From positions 40,069,124 through 40,133,123 of the forward strand of contig NC_089226.1 of the NCBI RefSeq assembly GCF_963924675.1: 64,000 nt of DNA, read 5' to 3'. The notes beneath the pieces were generated by a model, which searched no databases, was not told where the DNA came from, and worked only from the letters and a program-made list of their open reading frames with translations. The position numbers and the translations under genes were made by a program. Each line of letters opens with the position of its first letter. Positions within the stretch are counted from its first letter, which is position 1. Of this stretch, positions 25,431-36,752 are shown piece after piece. The stretch is from Phocoena phocoena. Taxonomy: Eukaryota; Chordata; Mammalia; Artiodactyla; Phocoenidae.

Positions 25431-26925
25431 GATGTCCCTGTGGGCCGTTCTAAATCGACTCCTACTTACCAGTTTATCTGTTCATTTACCCCTTATTTAT
25501 GGAATTTAGATTTTTTTTCATTTCTTAGTTTTAAGCAACGTTCCTATGTGTTGGTAGTAGGCATGGAGCATCTTGCATAAGCCCGGTCACACATTTTCAA
25601 CAAAAACCCAATAATTCACTTCGCATAAGGACGTCTTAACGTACTTTTAAAAAAATTCAGCTTCTATTATGCATTAACTACTTGAGGGCTAGTATGCAAT
25701 TCACCGTAAACAGAAAATGCTATGCATGTTTCCAGTGAGAATTCTGAGGGAAATTGCAATTTTATAGACAAATGAAAGCATCCAGAAATTATTTAAGTAT
25801 TTATTGATACAGGCACTTTAAGTGCTAGAGATGCAGTAGTGCGTGCTCACCGCAAACACTGTACGGTGAAGTGTTACTAGCCCTCTTTTATCAATGAGGA
25901 AACAGAGACTCAGAAAAGGGAGGCTGAAGTGATTTGTCCAGGTTCACACAGTTGGTAAGAAGTTTTTACTGGCTGTTAGACCCAAGTGTTTCTAGCTGCA
26001 GTGGTCATGCTTTTGTTCACTATTCTGTGCGGCTGTGGGTCTTGCCAAGAATTACCCAGTAGCATCTTGAAGACCTGGAGTAGAGAGCCCAAGGAGGTAG
26101 CTGACTTGGGCCTTAAATACCTATCTATGAGACTCTTGGGGCTACTAAATGAATTTGGAGCTACCCGAGGAAGCCCCACATCAAGTAGATTCATGGCAGT
26201 CAGTGAGTTAAATCTGTGGTTTCAACAACTCACTTCTTAGACCCCAGAAGTCCATGATGTGTAGTAACTTACAAGTATGAGGCATGAATATTTTTCATCC
26301 TTCAAAGTTTTCAATATTATGTTTACAGTTTTAAAAATTATCGGGCATGGAAAATATAAAAATAGGAACAAAAGTCTCCGGACCAACTACCTTTATACGT
26401 TGTCTCACACCTTAGAAGCAGGTACATTTACCCATCTCAGTAACAGACCTGTACGTAAGGTTAAGCAGAATACCATATCCCCTTATCCCTTGCAGCTAAG
26501 AGTGACCAGGTTATGACCGTTATGGCCAAAAATATAAGCTAGTCTTCTGGTGCTATCCCTTCTCCCTTACTTTTTATTCCTGCCTAGAATGAGGAATTAA
26601 TGCCCAGAGCTGCAACATCCAATTTGTGACCATGAAGAAAAGGCCGAGAGAACTGCAGGGATGTTGGCCCTGACAGTGGGTATTTCTGAGCCAATGCCAG
26701 CAGCTGTTTACACCTGCACTGCTTGTTTTGGGTCATGGGGCTGGAGGGGAGAAACAACTCTATTTCTTCAAACTACAGCAGTCAGATTTTCTATTAATTG
26801 AAGCCTAAAGCCTTCTTAAATGGTTCACCTTTTTAACTTTGAATAATGTATTTTAAATTCCCTTTTCTTGAATTAGCAATTCTCTCCAATATCTATTGAT
26901 TCCCTGCTATAAAGCATGAGTAACT
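25431..26925. other. Unique intergenic sequence with a MIR
   Basis: No gene recognised. A MIR fragment lies at about 25.9 kb. Confidence 0.45.
25870..25965 (-). repeat. MIR SINE fragment
   Basis: Reverse MIR core aatgaggaaacagagactca followed by gtccaggttcacacagttgg. Confidence 0.6.
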
Positions 26926-27219
26926 GGGACTTCCTTGGTGGTCCAGTTATTAAGAGTCCGTCTTCCAATGCAGGGGATGCGGGCTTGGTCCCTGGTCAGG
27001 GAACTAAGATCCCACATGCCACGGAGAAACTGAGCCTGCACACCACAGCTACTAAGTCCACGTGCTCTAGAGCCCACGCGCCACAACTAGAGTCCGTGTG
27101 CTGCAACTACTGAGCCCACACACCACAACTAGAGAGAAGCCCACACACCACAATGAAGATCTCGCGGGCCGCAGCTAAGACCCAACACAGCCAAATAAAT
27201 AAAGAAATATTCAAAAAAA
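26926..27219 (+). mobile_element. CHR-type SINE, long older form
   Basis: Starts gggacttccttggtggtcca, contains ggtccctggtcagggaacta, and ends gcagctaagacccaacacag plus an AAAT-rich tail. Target duplication atgagtaact at 26916-26925 and 27220-27229, exact. Confidence 0.94.
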
Positions 27220-27340
27220 TGAGTAACTAGTTCACTTGCAATCTACCACTTCTTTACTTCTCTTGGACTCTGTCCCAGACCCTTACCGATTCCTACTTTT
27301 GTTGGTTAAATAATCATTTAAAATCTATCTAGGGGTATTA

Positions 27341-27767
27341 TATTAGTTTGCTCGGGCTGCCACAGAAAATAAATCCAATAAACTACCACAGACTGGGTGG
27401 ATTAAACATCAGAAGTTTACTTTCTGACAGTTGTGGAGGCTGCAAGTCCAAGGTCAAGGTGCCATCAGGGTTGGTTTCTAGTGAGGCCCCTCTCTCTGGC
27501 TTACAAATGGCACCTTCCCACTGTGTTCTCACATGGCCCTTCCTCTGTACAGACTTGGTGGGGTTGGGGAGTGGAGAGTCAGAGAGACCTCTGGTATCTT
27601 GTCCTCTCCTTATAGGGACACCAGGCCTATTGCCTTGGGGCTGTGCCCTCGTGACCTCACTTAACCTTATGTCCTTAAATGCCCTGTTTCCAAATATAGT
27701 CACGCTGGGGCTTAGGGCTTCAACATATGAATTTAGGGGGATACAATTCAGTCCCTAACAAATATCA
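27341..27767 (-). mobile_element. MaLR-type LTR (MST/MLT1-like), antisense
   Basis: Runs from tattagtttgctcgggctgc through ccacagactgggtggattaa and gtccaaggtcaaggtgccat to cttcaacatatgaatttagg and cagtccctaaca, the reverse of a full MaLR LTR. Confidence 0.85.
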
Positions 27768-27960
27768 TTATAAGTAATTTGCTGAAATTTTCCTTCCTTG
27801 TTCTATTACCTTTATACCATTTATCTTGGTGACTCACCATGAAAAATGACTGAAGTAGCTTCCTACACTTACATCTAAGAGAAAGTAATTGTGATGGTCC
27901 AGAGATTAGACGTTCAGGTTACTTTAAAGGGGGACAGATTAGGAAGGACTCAAGTCTTTT

Positions 27961-28205
27961 TTTCTTAAAATTTTTATTGGAGTATAGCTGATTTACAATG
28001 TTATGTTCCTTTTCGCTGTACAGCAAAGTGAATCAGTTATATATATACATATATCCACTCTTTTTAGGATTCTTTTCCCATATAGGTTATTACAGAGCAT
28101 CGAGTAGAGTTCCCTGTGCGATACAGGTCCTTATTAGTTATTTATTTTATATATAGTATTGTGTATATGTCAGTCCCAATCTCTCAATTTATCCCTCCCC
28201 CCTTT
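27961..28205 (-). mobile_element. Antisense L1 3' UTR, short insertion
   Basis: The reversed L1 tail tttttattggagtatagctg runs to tatccctccccccttt. It lies between two copies of the target sequence aggactcaagtcttt (27945-27959 and 28206-28220), so it is a discrete, severely 5'-truncated L1 insertion. Confidence 0.9.
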
Positions 28206-28220
28206 AGGACTCAACTCTTT

Positions 28221-28346
28221 TTTTTTTTCTTTTTTTTGGCTGTACCATGCAGCTTATGGGATGTTAGTTCCCCACCCAGGGATTGAACCCATGCTCCCTG
28301 CAGTGGAAGCACGGAGTCCTAACCACTAGGCCTCCAGGGAATTCCC
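28221..28346 (-). mobile_element. Short tRNA-derived SINE (CHR-like), truncated
   Basis: A T tract leads into ttggctgtaccatgcagctt; it contains ccacccagggattgaaccca and ends tccagggaattccc. The flanks aggactcaactcttt (28206-28220) and aggactcaagtcttt (28347-28361) are its target duplication. At 126 bp it is the smallest member in the window. Confidence 0.88.
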
Positions 28347-28361
28347 AGGACTCAAGTCTTT

Positions 28362-29849
28362 AATGTGAACAGGACAAATCCATACAGAAAAAAAAAAAGA
28401 TAAGAGGAGATTTTACGGCACTTTCAGTGAGTGTCCAATTTGTTAAGTAGGAGTTAAAACTTTCAAAGTTCAGTATATGTTGTTTGGTGAATATTTGTCA
28501 TTGGAACCATAGGGTGCTAGAAATAGGCGTATCTGTGGATGTGCAAGATGCAAGGTTGCCCTCAAACTTCAGCATGAGAAAAAAAAAAGTATAGCAGTTA
28601 GAAAAGAAAGTACAGAGAGAGGAAAACAATGCTTGGAGAGCATGCTAGATTTTTTTCTTGTCCCCCCACCCCCCGAATTCTATTCAAGGAAAAATAGTTT
28701 TGAGCCTCAGTCCCTTGGCAATGAATAATTTTTATTTTGCTCCCCACCCCCAATTTTATTTTCATGAGCTGGAGCATGATCTTGAAAATAATGAATGAAT
28801 CATCACTGCCGAGGAGTCCGAGGAAGGGCGAAGCTGTTTCTGATGGCGACATAAGTATTTTGAAATAGCACTGCAATGTCACTTTCTTCTAAGTCTTTTT
28901 GAATAAGCTAGAGTCCATGAGTTGAAATTACAGCAAGAAGCAATTAGGTCTTGACGGAAGAGAGAAGTTCTTGGGGCAGTCCCAGGGTGAGGCTTTAAGA
29001 TACGGAACTGTTTCCTCAAGAAGGCTGAGTCATTTCTCTCCTCATGGGTATTTGTCTGGGAAGTAGGCCTCCGTGAAGAGTCCTCTGCTGGGTATTTGTC
29101 TCATCCTGTGATTCTGAAGCCAGGAGGGGCAGGAGGGTGTGCTGGTTAATGTCGTGGCTCTGCTAGGGTTTGACAAACCAGGGCTTGACTCCATATCAGC
29201 CATGTGTGCTCTTGGGCGACTAAATTAACTTCTCTAGGAGAAGAAGGTGAAAAAGGAGAAGGAGGAGGGGAAAGTGTCCTCCCAACTCATGCTGCTCTCC
29301 CCAGACCTTGGAGGGGTTGAAAGTAGAAACATCTGAACAGGGCTTGGATGCCCTGCCTTCTCAGATATGGATTGAGGACACTTCACGCTTCACAGAGAGG
29401 CACGTGCCTCGTCAAACACAGCAAGGGAGCAGTAGAACAGCAAGGATGGAGTGAGGGTGGCTCTGTGTGAATAGGATATGCATACTTAATTATTTCTTAC
29501 CATGCCACAGGTATCTCAGTGGTGGTACTTGCTCCTTAGGGTATCTGATCTCATTATAAGCAGTGCCATTCCATTTGGGGGGAAAGAACAAGAGGGAACA
29601 GTGCCTGAGAGATAATTAGAACCTGTGAACTCATCAGCTATTCAGCTCTCATGTCCTACCAGTCATTTCTTATTAGGATACAGAGCCGAGAGACACACAC
29701 AAATTAAACTCCTGGGTAGCAGGAGATAGCACAGAAGAGGGAGGAGTTATTCTCTCCAGAGAGGGAAAGGCATCCAAGAAGGGGTAAATCTGAGCTGGTA
29801 TTCCATTTCCACTCCTACATGCCTAACACCCACTGGGTGTACTGCAATT
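28362..29849. other. Unique intergenic sequence with a MIR
   Basis: I see no gene. A purine-rich run (gagaagaaggtgaaaaagg) lies near 29.25 kb and a MIR just before it. Confidence 0.45.
29130..29240 (+). repeat. MIR SINE fragment
   Basis: Diverged MIR in sense orientation: gtgctggttaatgtcgtggc, then gtgtgctcttgggcgactaa. Confidence 0.45.
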
Positions 29850-30490
29850 CAGGTCCTACACTACCTACCCAGAGTTAGCACAGATCACACAGGTTCAGGG
29901 CAAACTCCTCCACAAGGCTATTCTCACTTGAGAGGTCAGCCACACTTTCCAGAGGCCCCCAGGCCACCTGTACTTCTGACTGCCTGGCTACAAATTCAGG
30001 GGTTCCCATAACTCCCTCAGGTGGGATAAATCACTAGAAAGACTCACAGAACTTAGGAAGGCACTCTACTTAAGATTACAGTTTTATTATTATAGATACA
30101 CATAGAGTGAGGTATGGGAGGGATGCAGGGCTTCTGTGCCCTCTCCCTGTGGAGTCCACCCTACTGGCATATGGTTGTGTTCACCAATTATGAAGATCCA
30201 CTGAGCTTCAGTGTTCAGAATTTTTGTTGAAGTTTCATTTCATTATATAGGCAGGATCGATTACATCATTGGCCACACAATCTCCAGCCCCCTCCCATCC
30301 CTGGAGGTCAGTCTGGCCTAAAGTTCCAAGCCTCTAATCATGTAGCTGGACTCTGGTGATCAGCCCATCCATCCTGAAGCTATCTAGTGGGTCCACTGGG
30401 GAATCACCTCATTAGCATAACAAAGGCATTCCTATCATTCAGGAAATCCCAGGAATTCCTAGACAAAGACAGACAAATTCTTCATCAGAG
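29850..30490 (-). mobile_element. Endogenous retrovirus LTR, antisense, family not named
   Basis: Read on the minus strand, the block has a promoter-like tatataatgaaatgaaac, then an AATAAA (ataataaaactgtaatc), then gttctgtgagtctttctagt, an arrangement typical of ERV LTRs. I recognise the style but cannot name the family. Boundaries are approximate. Confidence 0.6.
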
Positions 30491-30734
30491 CACAGTTGGG
30501 TTTAGAAGGTTGACCAGAAGTTCAGTAGATGGATATCCCAAGTGAGTCACCAGTTTTTTATGCGACTGAGGAGACACTGCCAACCCTGGCCTCCAAACCA
30601 TCTCTCCTCACTCTGCATGATGCAGGAACTGTCATTTCTACAATCATGACCGAAGGTGAATGATCAAAGGCCAATTCAAAATCAATTATCAGGTTAGTTC
30701 TGGTAGAAAGATCCCAGGAGAATCAAGTTTAGGG

Positions 30735-30840
30735 GGGGTTTGGGTTTAAACCTTGCCCTGGTAACTTAGCCATGAAATCTTGGGCAAGTCACTTAACCTC
30801 TCTGGGCTTCAATCTCTCTTACCTCTAAAGGGAAGGTTTA
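30735..30840 (+). repeat. MIR SINE fragment
   Basis: Sense MIR core: atcttgggcaagtcacttaa followed by cctctctgggcttcaatc. Confidence 0.65.
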
Positions 30841-31234
30841 GGACCACATGCCCTCTAAAGCCTGTGGCTGACACTACGTGTAGGCTAACCCAACACCTTT
30901 TTGAAAAGACCAAGAGAATCTCAGAAGTGCTGGCCTAAACCGCCGAACCTAAGTCAGCCACCAACTTCCCTGAGAGCAAAACATTGTCATGTGAGCAAAA
31001 CAAACCCCTATTTATCTGAGCACGGTTAGTTGGATTTTCTGTGCTATGCATTTGAACCCCTTACTAACTGATGCCAGGTTCCTATAGGTCTGGAATTCTA
31101 AATACTTATTGAAGGCAGATAAGGCATAAAGCACCGTGTGAAGTGCACAGATAATCATTACCTATAGTCCTGCCTTCCAGGAAGGCACAGCTTCAGGGGA
31201 AGAAGGGCCGGGGGGCTTCCACGGGCACTTTGCA

Positions 31235-31350
31235 TCCTCTTTGAGGTCAGACTGGTTTGAATTCAGGCTTTATCACTTCTGGGCTCTGCAGCCTTGACTG
31301 AGCTCCCAGGCTTGTAACCTCATTCACAAAATGGGGACGATAATGCCTTC
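31235..31350 (+). repeat. MIR SINE fragment
   Basis: Sense MIR: tttgaattcaggctttatca and cattcacaaaatggggacga. Confidence 0.55.
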
Positions 31351-32441
31351 GTTAATGTGTACTACTGTCTGGAGGCTGAGAGTTTATCTTTCCAGAAGCC
31401 TATTTCCCAGCACAGTTGGTCTTTACTGCCCTAAAACGAAACAAAACAGAACATTAGAATATGCTTACTCTCCACTGGTGTTCCGTATGAGTGATTTGGC
31501 AAATCTGGTGAGTCACATTTTCCCCAGGGCCAAACAGCTCTTAACTACTTTGTTTATGTAGTTACCTTCCTTTGTTACATTCTGTATTTCCTCTTAATCT
31601 GCGGTGTTTTATGGCCCTCCTGATAGGAAATTGTTTCCTTTGTTGAATAGGTGGAATTTTAAATACAGGGACCCACTGCTTTTCACAAATTCACTAAGCA
31701 CTCCTTCACTGCCCAGACTCTTGCATCTTCCCATACACAGAAAAGTGCTACATTCATTAACTTGAGATATCTGATTTTCTTCATTTAACAGTAATCTTTT
31801 GATGTTCTAGTTGCCTGGGTTTTGTTGCAAAAACTCCTGAATATCCTGGCTTCTTCCTTATCTCTTCAGAGCAGTCCCTCAGAGCAATCTGAGAGGCTGT
31901 CTTCCGGGCTCAAGTCCTCAGAAAATCCACCAAATAAAACATAATTCTCAACTTTTGCATCATGCATCTTTTTCAGTCAACAGAGGATTTTCGTTTCTGC
32001 AAAAAAAAAAAAAAAAAAAAAGGCAAAAATTGAAAATAGCATTCAACATTTGTTTTCAGGGAGCCTTAATAAAGGCAGCACACATGCCAGGAGCAAAAGC
32101 AACACCGCCAAACTCCTTTCCCAGGAACCACATTCTGCATCGCAGCATCAAGCCGCCATAGCTTTGAACTCTGTCTGTGAACATCCATGCTTTATCTCCA
32201 TTTATTTTGTGCATGTGGTAGCAAGATGCATCCCCAGGTAATTGATTCTTTGCTTTACACTATTTCGGCTTACAAAATGTTTCATAGGAACGCTGTACTT
32301 TCAGATAGTGGAGAAAACCTGTACTACGGTGAGTGCCAGAAAGTTGGGAATGGTTGGAGAAGCAGAGAAGTTATTTGAATATCAAGGAGTTTCTAGAAAG
32401 CTGTGGAAAGAAGCTAAGAAATTCCTCAAGCAGCCACATTT

Positions 32442-32930
32442 TGTTACCGTGCCCAAGCTCGCTCTGCTCGCTGCACGACAGGCCAATAAATCAGGAGACA
32501 AGGTGTTGGGGCTAGGAATACGACTTCATTTGGAAAGCCAGCAGACCAAGGAGATGCCGGACTAATGTCTCAAAAAAACCCATCTTATCAGGGTTTGGAT
32601 TCCAGTTTCTCTTATAGAACAGAGAAGGGGAGGAGGAAGTAAAGTAAAAAGCCCATAAGTTTTTCAAATATCTCCTGGAATGGCCAGCCTCTCGGGAAGG
32701 GGATGTGTTAATTTCTTCTTTCTTGCAGGCATCCACAGGTGGACAGGGCCAGGATGTTTCCCTGAACAAAGGCACTTTGGTTTAACATTCAGGCAGAGGG
32801 GCAGGGCTCCCTGAGGCAGGCCATTGTGTATAGACAGTGTCCTTTTAGTGAACAAAAGCAATGGGAAGCAAAGGTTAAAGCAGAAGAAACAGATCCAACA
32901 TGGAGTCTAATTTAGCTCTTCCCTGTAACA
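32442..32930 (-). mobile_element. Solo LTR, family B
   Basis: This 489-bp LTR starts tgttaccgtgcccaagctcg and ends ttccctgtaaca and aligns end to end with 12143-12635. The 4-bp flanks attt and atat differ at one base, which fits an aged target duplication. It reads on the minus strand; no internal viral sequence adjoins it. The mammalian-wide function is promoter and poly(A) control of an ERV, now without its genes. Confidence 0.83.
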
Positions 32931-33340
32931 ATATCAGAAATCTCCCTGCTGGCCTCTTGGGTTTGCTATGGGATGGGAGGAAGTTGTATTTGATTGGAGA
33001 GAAGTAGTCTTGATAGAAAGTTGCAGAAGATTCTTTCATGACAAGGGCCGGATATGTACAATTTTTGTGAAATTTCCCTTCTCTCAGATGGACTTGAGAC
33101 TTTGCATAGGCTGTTCCCAAAGAAACTTTGACCTTCCCCCTAACTGCCTAAAAGAATTTAGAGAAATAGAAAATCGGAGATTCTATAAACCCAACACAAT
33201 GTTCACTTCTCCAGTCTTGGTTTTTACAGATAAAAAATGGAAAGTGCAGGAACTGGCAAAAGTATGGGTCACTCAGCCTGCAGCCCAGAAATTATTTATA
33301 AATAATAGTAATACAGTGAAACAAGTGAAGAGCAAGTAGA
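32931..33340 (+). mobile_element. ERV-derived fragment, family not named
   Basis: A 37-bp stretch (33126-33162, starting ctttgaccttccccctaact) is identical to 35560-35596 inside another LTR-like block, so this region is probably from a related ERV. Limits are uncertain. Confidence 0.5.
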
Positions 33341-34316
33341 CCCCAAGCGGTGAGGGGCAACTTGAGTTCATGGCCCAGAGGTGGGGGGTTGGGGAATGGG
33401 ATGGTACAGAGCCAGAGCTGGCTAAAGAGGAATTTATGAGATAACATGGAGAAAGCACTTAGGACACTGCTGACACCTACAAGTGCTCAATAAACATTTT
33501 CTCTTCTTCTTATTTTTCCTTTCCTTTCCCCTCTTCCTCCCCATCTTGCCTGGGTTGAAGAGGCAAAACAAGGGGGATTGGCTTCCCTGGCAGCAGCCCC
33601 GTGTTGGAAGCAGGAGGGATGGGAGTAGAAGTGATGACGTTGAATTTGACCTGAGCCCTGTGATCCTGGAAAGCAGGGAAGGTTAAGAAATCTCACCCTT
33701 TGTGCTCTGGGAAATGGTTTACTGCAAAGACTTACCCTTCCCCATATGACTTAGATAAGGCTCAGGGGAACCCCCCTTGTTATTCTACGACAAGGCCAGA
33801 CATAGACATTCCAAATTCCCATTGTTGGCCTCAAAAATGATTAGATGAACTGTTTGGCCTCACTGATCAATAGGGACAAAATGCTGTTAACCAAACTTTG
33901 GTTAAAATTCTCTCATTTCTGAAACGCTCTATGTTAAATGTATCTTATGATCATTCACAACACATATTAGCATAGTAAAAATTTGTAGTAAAGAAAAAAA
34001 ATTCTTTTTTTAATTCTCTCATTTCCTCAGGCCCCTGACCTTTGGCCCACCCTCAGCTTGAGCCAGCATATAGCCCCTCATTATGGTTTCTTTTGGAAAA
34101 GAGGCTGGCCTCAGGGTAAAACATTCTCTGAACTACTGCGTGGGACCCTTTCATCCCCCTTCACCCCATGGGTTCTTCCTAGCCTTGTATACTCTGCTCT
34201 ACAGAAGAAAACTCCTTTCCCCCACACTCTTGAGATGCTTGTGATCTTTTGGACAGTGTTCTCCTTATATAGTCCCTCTCCCCACCTTGCAATAATCCCT
34301 TTTAATAAAATCTTAC
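33341..34316 (+). other. Unassigned sequence, LTR-like at its right end
   Basis: No gene recognised. The last 300 bp before the SINE end in tttaataaaatcttac, which resembles an LTR poly(A) region, but I cannot assign it. Confidence 0.35.
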
Positions 34317-34611
34317 ATTTTTTTTTTTTTTTAATTTTTATTTATTTATGGCTGTGTTGGGTCTTCATTTCTGTGTGTGGGCTTTCAATAGTTGCGGCAA
34401 GCGGGGGCCACTCTTCATCGCGGTGCGCGGGCCTCTCACTGTCGTGGCCTCTCTTGTTGTGGAGCACAAGCTCCAGACGCGCAGGCTCATTACTTGTGGC
34501 TCACGGGCCTAGTCGCTCCGCGGCATGTGGGATCTTCCCAGACCAGGGCTCGAACCTGTGTCCCCGGAATAGGCAGGCAGATTCTCAACCACTGCGCCAC
34601 CAGGGAAGCCC
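34317..34611 (-). mobile_element. CHR-type SINE, hybrid of long and short forms
   Basis: The tail half carries long-form sequence (ttatggctgtgttgggtctt, caagcgggggccactcttca). The middle carries short-form sequence (cgcgggcctctcactgtcgt, gctccagacgcgcaggctca), and the head is normal (cagggaagcccc). The flanking catttttttttt on both sides is the likely target duplication. Confidence 0.88.
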
Positions 34612-34629
34612 CATTTTTTTTTTTTTTGA

Positions 34630-34956
34630 CAGAATGTTGTGATAGACAGCTTCCAAGATGGTCCCAGTGATCTCCACTCCTGGAATTCGCTCTTCACTCT
34701 TGTATAATCCCCACCCCTTGAATGTGAGATGGACCTAGTACTTTGCTTCTACTGAATAGAATACATGGCAAAAGCGATTGGATGTCCCTTCTGAGATTAG
34801 GTTGCAAAAGACTCTGACTTCTGTCTGAAATCAAATTTTCTGGCTGATTTCCATCACAGCCTCTGGAACCGTGAAAAACAAATTTTTATAGTAGTTTATA
34901 AGCTACTCAGTCTGTGGTATGTTATTATAGCAGCTCAAATGGACTAGACGTGAGTG
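34630..34956 (+). mobile_element. MLT1-type MaLR LTR
   Basis: Contains ccttgaatgtgagatggacc, gagattaggttgcaaaagac and a final ctactcagtctgtggtatgt ... aaatggactaga, typical of MLT1 LTRs. A solo LTR (34961) is inserted close to its right end. Confidence 0.75.
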
Positions 34957-34960
34957 ATAC

Positions 34961-35456
34961 TGTTCCCGGTGAATTTAAGGTTCTTGCTTCGTCTTGAAAG
35001 AATTCAGAGGCGAAGGGATGGGCAAGAAGTGCCTATTTATTAGAGAGAATTATTTAGAGAGAAACACGCTCCACAGACAGAGTGTGGGCCATCTCAGAAG
35101 GCGGGAGAGCCTCGAAATATAGCGTGGTTATTTTTTATGGGCTGGGTGATTTCATAGGCTAATGAGTGGGAGTGGGAGGATTATTCCAATTATTTTGGGG
35201 AAGGGGCAGAGATTTCCAGGAATTGGGCCCCTGCCCACTTTTTGACCTTTTATGGTGGGCCTGAGAACTCATGGCACTGGTGGGTGTGTCATTTCAATGC
35301 TAAGGTATTGCAATGAGCATATAATGAGGCTCAAGGTCCACTGGAAGTCAGTCTTCCACCATCTTGGACCCAGTTGGTTCTAACCAGTCTTTGTCATGTC
35401 CTATGGCTATACCATTCTTTTAAAGGTTGTGCCCTGCCCCATTCCCTCCTGTTTCA
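34961..35456 (-). mobile_element. Solo LTR, family C
   Basis: This 496-bp element starts tgttcccggtgaatttaagg and ends ccctcctgtttca, with a perfect 4-bp duplication atac at 34957-34960 and 35457-35460. A reversed poly(A) signal (tatttattagag, AATAAA on the minus strand) sets its orientation. No internal viral genes remain beside it. Confidence 0.83.
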
Positions 35457-35462
35457 ATACCT

Positions 35463-36009
35463 TTGTAGGGGAACAAAATTTGCTACCCCAAAGTGTCTCT
35501 TTGGCATGTAGATTAATTCAAGCTGAGAAGAGTCAAGGCCCAAAAGACTCAGGAAGAACCTTTGACCTTCCCCCTAACTGCCTAAAAGAATTTAGATAGA
35601 GGGCCTTTTCCCAGAATAGAGCCATCACCAGAGATATCTGCAAAGAATATTGGTCAGGTGTGATGGGGAGAAACTCGGCAGCAGCTAGAGATCAGAGTCC
35701 ACTCTGTGTCCCATATGCCTCTGTACGGCCCAGCAAACATTTGTTTATCAAACATTCGCTTTTTCATCTGCATGTGAATTGCCTTCCTCCATTTTGAAGT
35801 CCCACACAACTACCCCCAACATCCTCTTTGGTCTTTAGCTGAAAATGGTATTTAAGGTGAGGGTTTCAGCCATTTTGGCAAGTTACTCAGTTTTCATGGG
35901 GCTCTCCTCTATATACATGTTATTAAATTTTTGTTTGATTTTCTCCTGTTAATCTGTCTCATGTCAACTTAATTCTTAGACCAGCCAGAAGAACCTAGAA
36001 GAGTAGAGG
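35463..36009 (+). mobile_element. ERV LTR-like block, family not named
   Basis: Starts tgtaggggaacaaaatttgc; carries a TATA-like ggtatttaaggtgag at about 35850 and tattaaatttttg near 35925, then ctgttaatctgtctcatgtc, laid out like an LTR plus leader. It shares a 37-bp identical run with 33126-33162. Confidence 0.6.
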
Positions 36010-36180
36010 AAAATTTCTTCCTCTCAACACCTGATTGCATCCTTGTGAATGACCCTAAACCAGAGGACCAGCTAAACCACACTTGGATTCCTGACCCACA
36101 GAAACTGTGTGGTAATAAATGTATTAAGCCACTAAATATTGGGAGTAATTTGTTTCTCAGCAATAGATAACTAATGCAAA
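36010..36180 (+). mobile_element. MLT1-type LTR 3' fragment
   Basis: Contains tgattgcatccttgtgaatg, cagaaactgtgtggtaataa and agcaatagataactaatgca, typical of an MLT1 3' end. Confidence 0.6.
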
Positions 36181-36182
36181 GT

Positions 36183-36752
36183 TGATGATGGGAGCCCACT
36201 ACAGAGGTCTGGGATCTGAGGACAAAATGTCAGCCTCCTATGGGTGGCCCCTGAGTAGCTGCAAGAAGACAGACCAAGGATGGTGGTTAAGTGCTGAGAG
36301 ACTGACTACACAGACAGACAATGGCCAGACCATACCTTACAATAGATCTCTGCAGCTACAAGCCCTGGAAGCTCAATCACAACCTCTGCACAACTGTCCC
36401 AGAATGGTGAGGACTTGGCCAATGAGGGCCAACTTTCTTATTTTTTGCTCTTACTTTCAACTCAGGACCAAGCATAAAAAGTCAAATATGTTCCCCAAGT
36501 CAATTACATAAGATGTTCCCCTTCTGGGACTCCTGCTTCCCCATGCCAACAAACTCCAGTCAAAACATCCAATCCTGAAGCTATCCCTACAATTTTTATT
36601 TTTAATTATTATAGAGCTTTCGCACTCCCTGCTTGCCTTTGAAAGGCAAACGGCAAGTGATTGTGGCTGACTCCCTTGTTATAGCAAGTTTGGAGTACTA
36701 GCCTCTGTTTGCTCTCATTTGGGTGGTCTTTGTTTATATCCACAGCACTCTC
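36183..36752 (+). mobile_element. ERV LTR, family D copy 1
   Basis: Its right half aligns with 51790-52335: both have gcttccccatgccaacaa/gc, gtggctgactccctt, gctatagcaag-like and end ttatatccaca or catttccaca. Limits at the left are approximate. Confidence 0.55.

Larger units (their letters stand above)
30491..32441. other. Mostly unique intergenic sequence with MIRs
   Basis: No gene recognised. It holds MIR fragments near 30.8 and 31.3 kb and a 22-base A run at about 32000. Confidence 0.45.

Noticed and set aside
28598..28882. 94-residue minus-strand open frame in unique DNA
   Set aside because: Low-complexity hydrophobic sequence without domain, splice context or homology that I can recognise.
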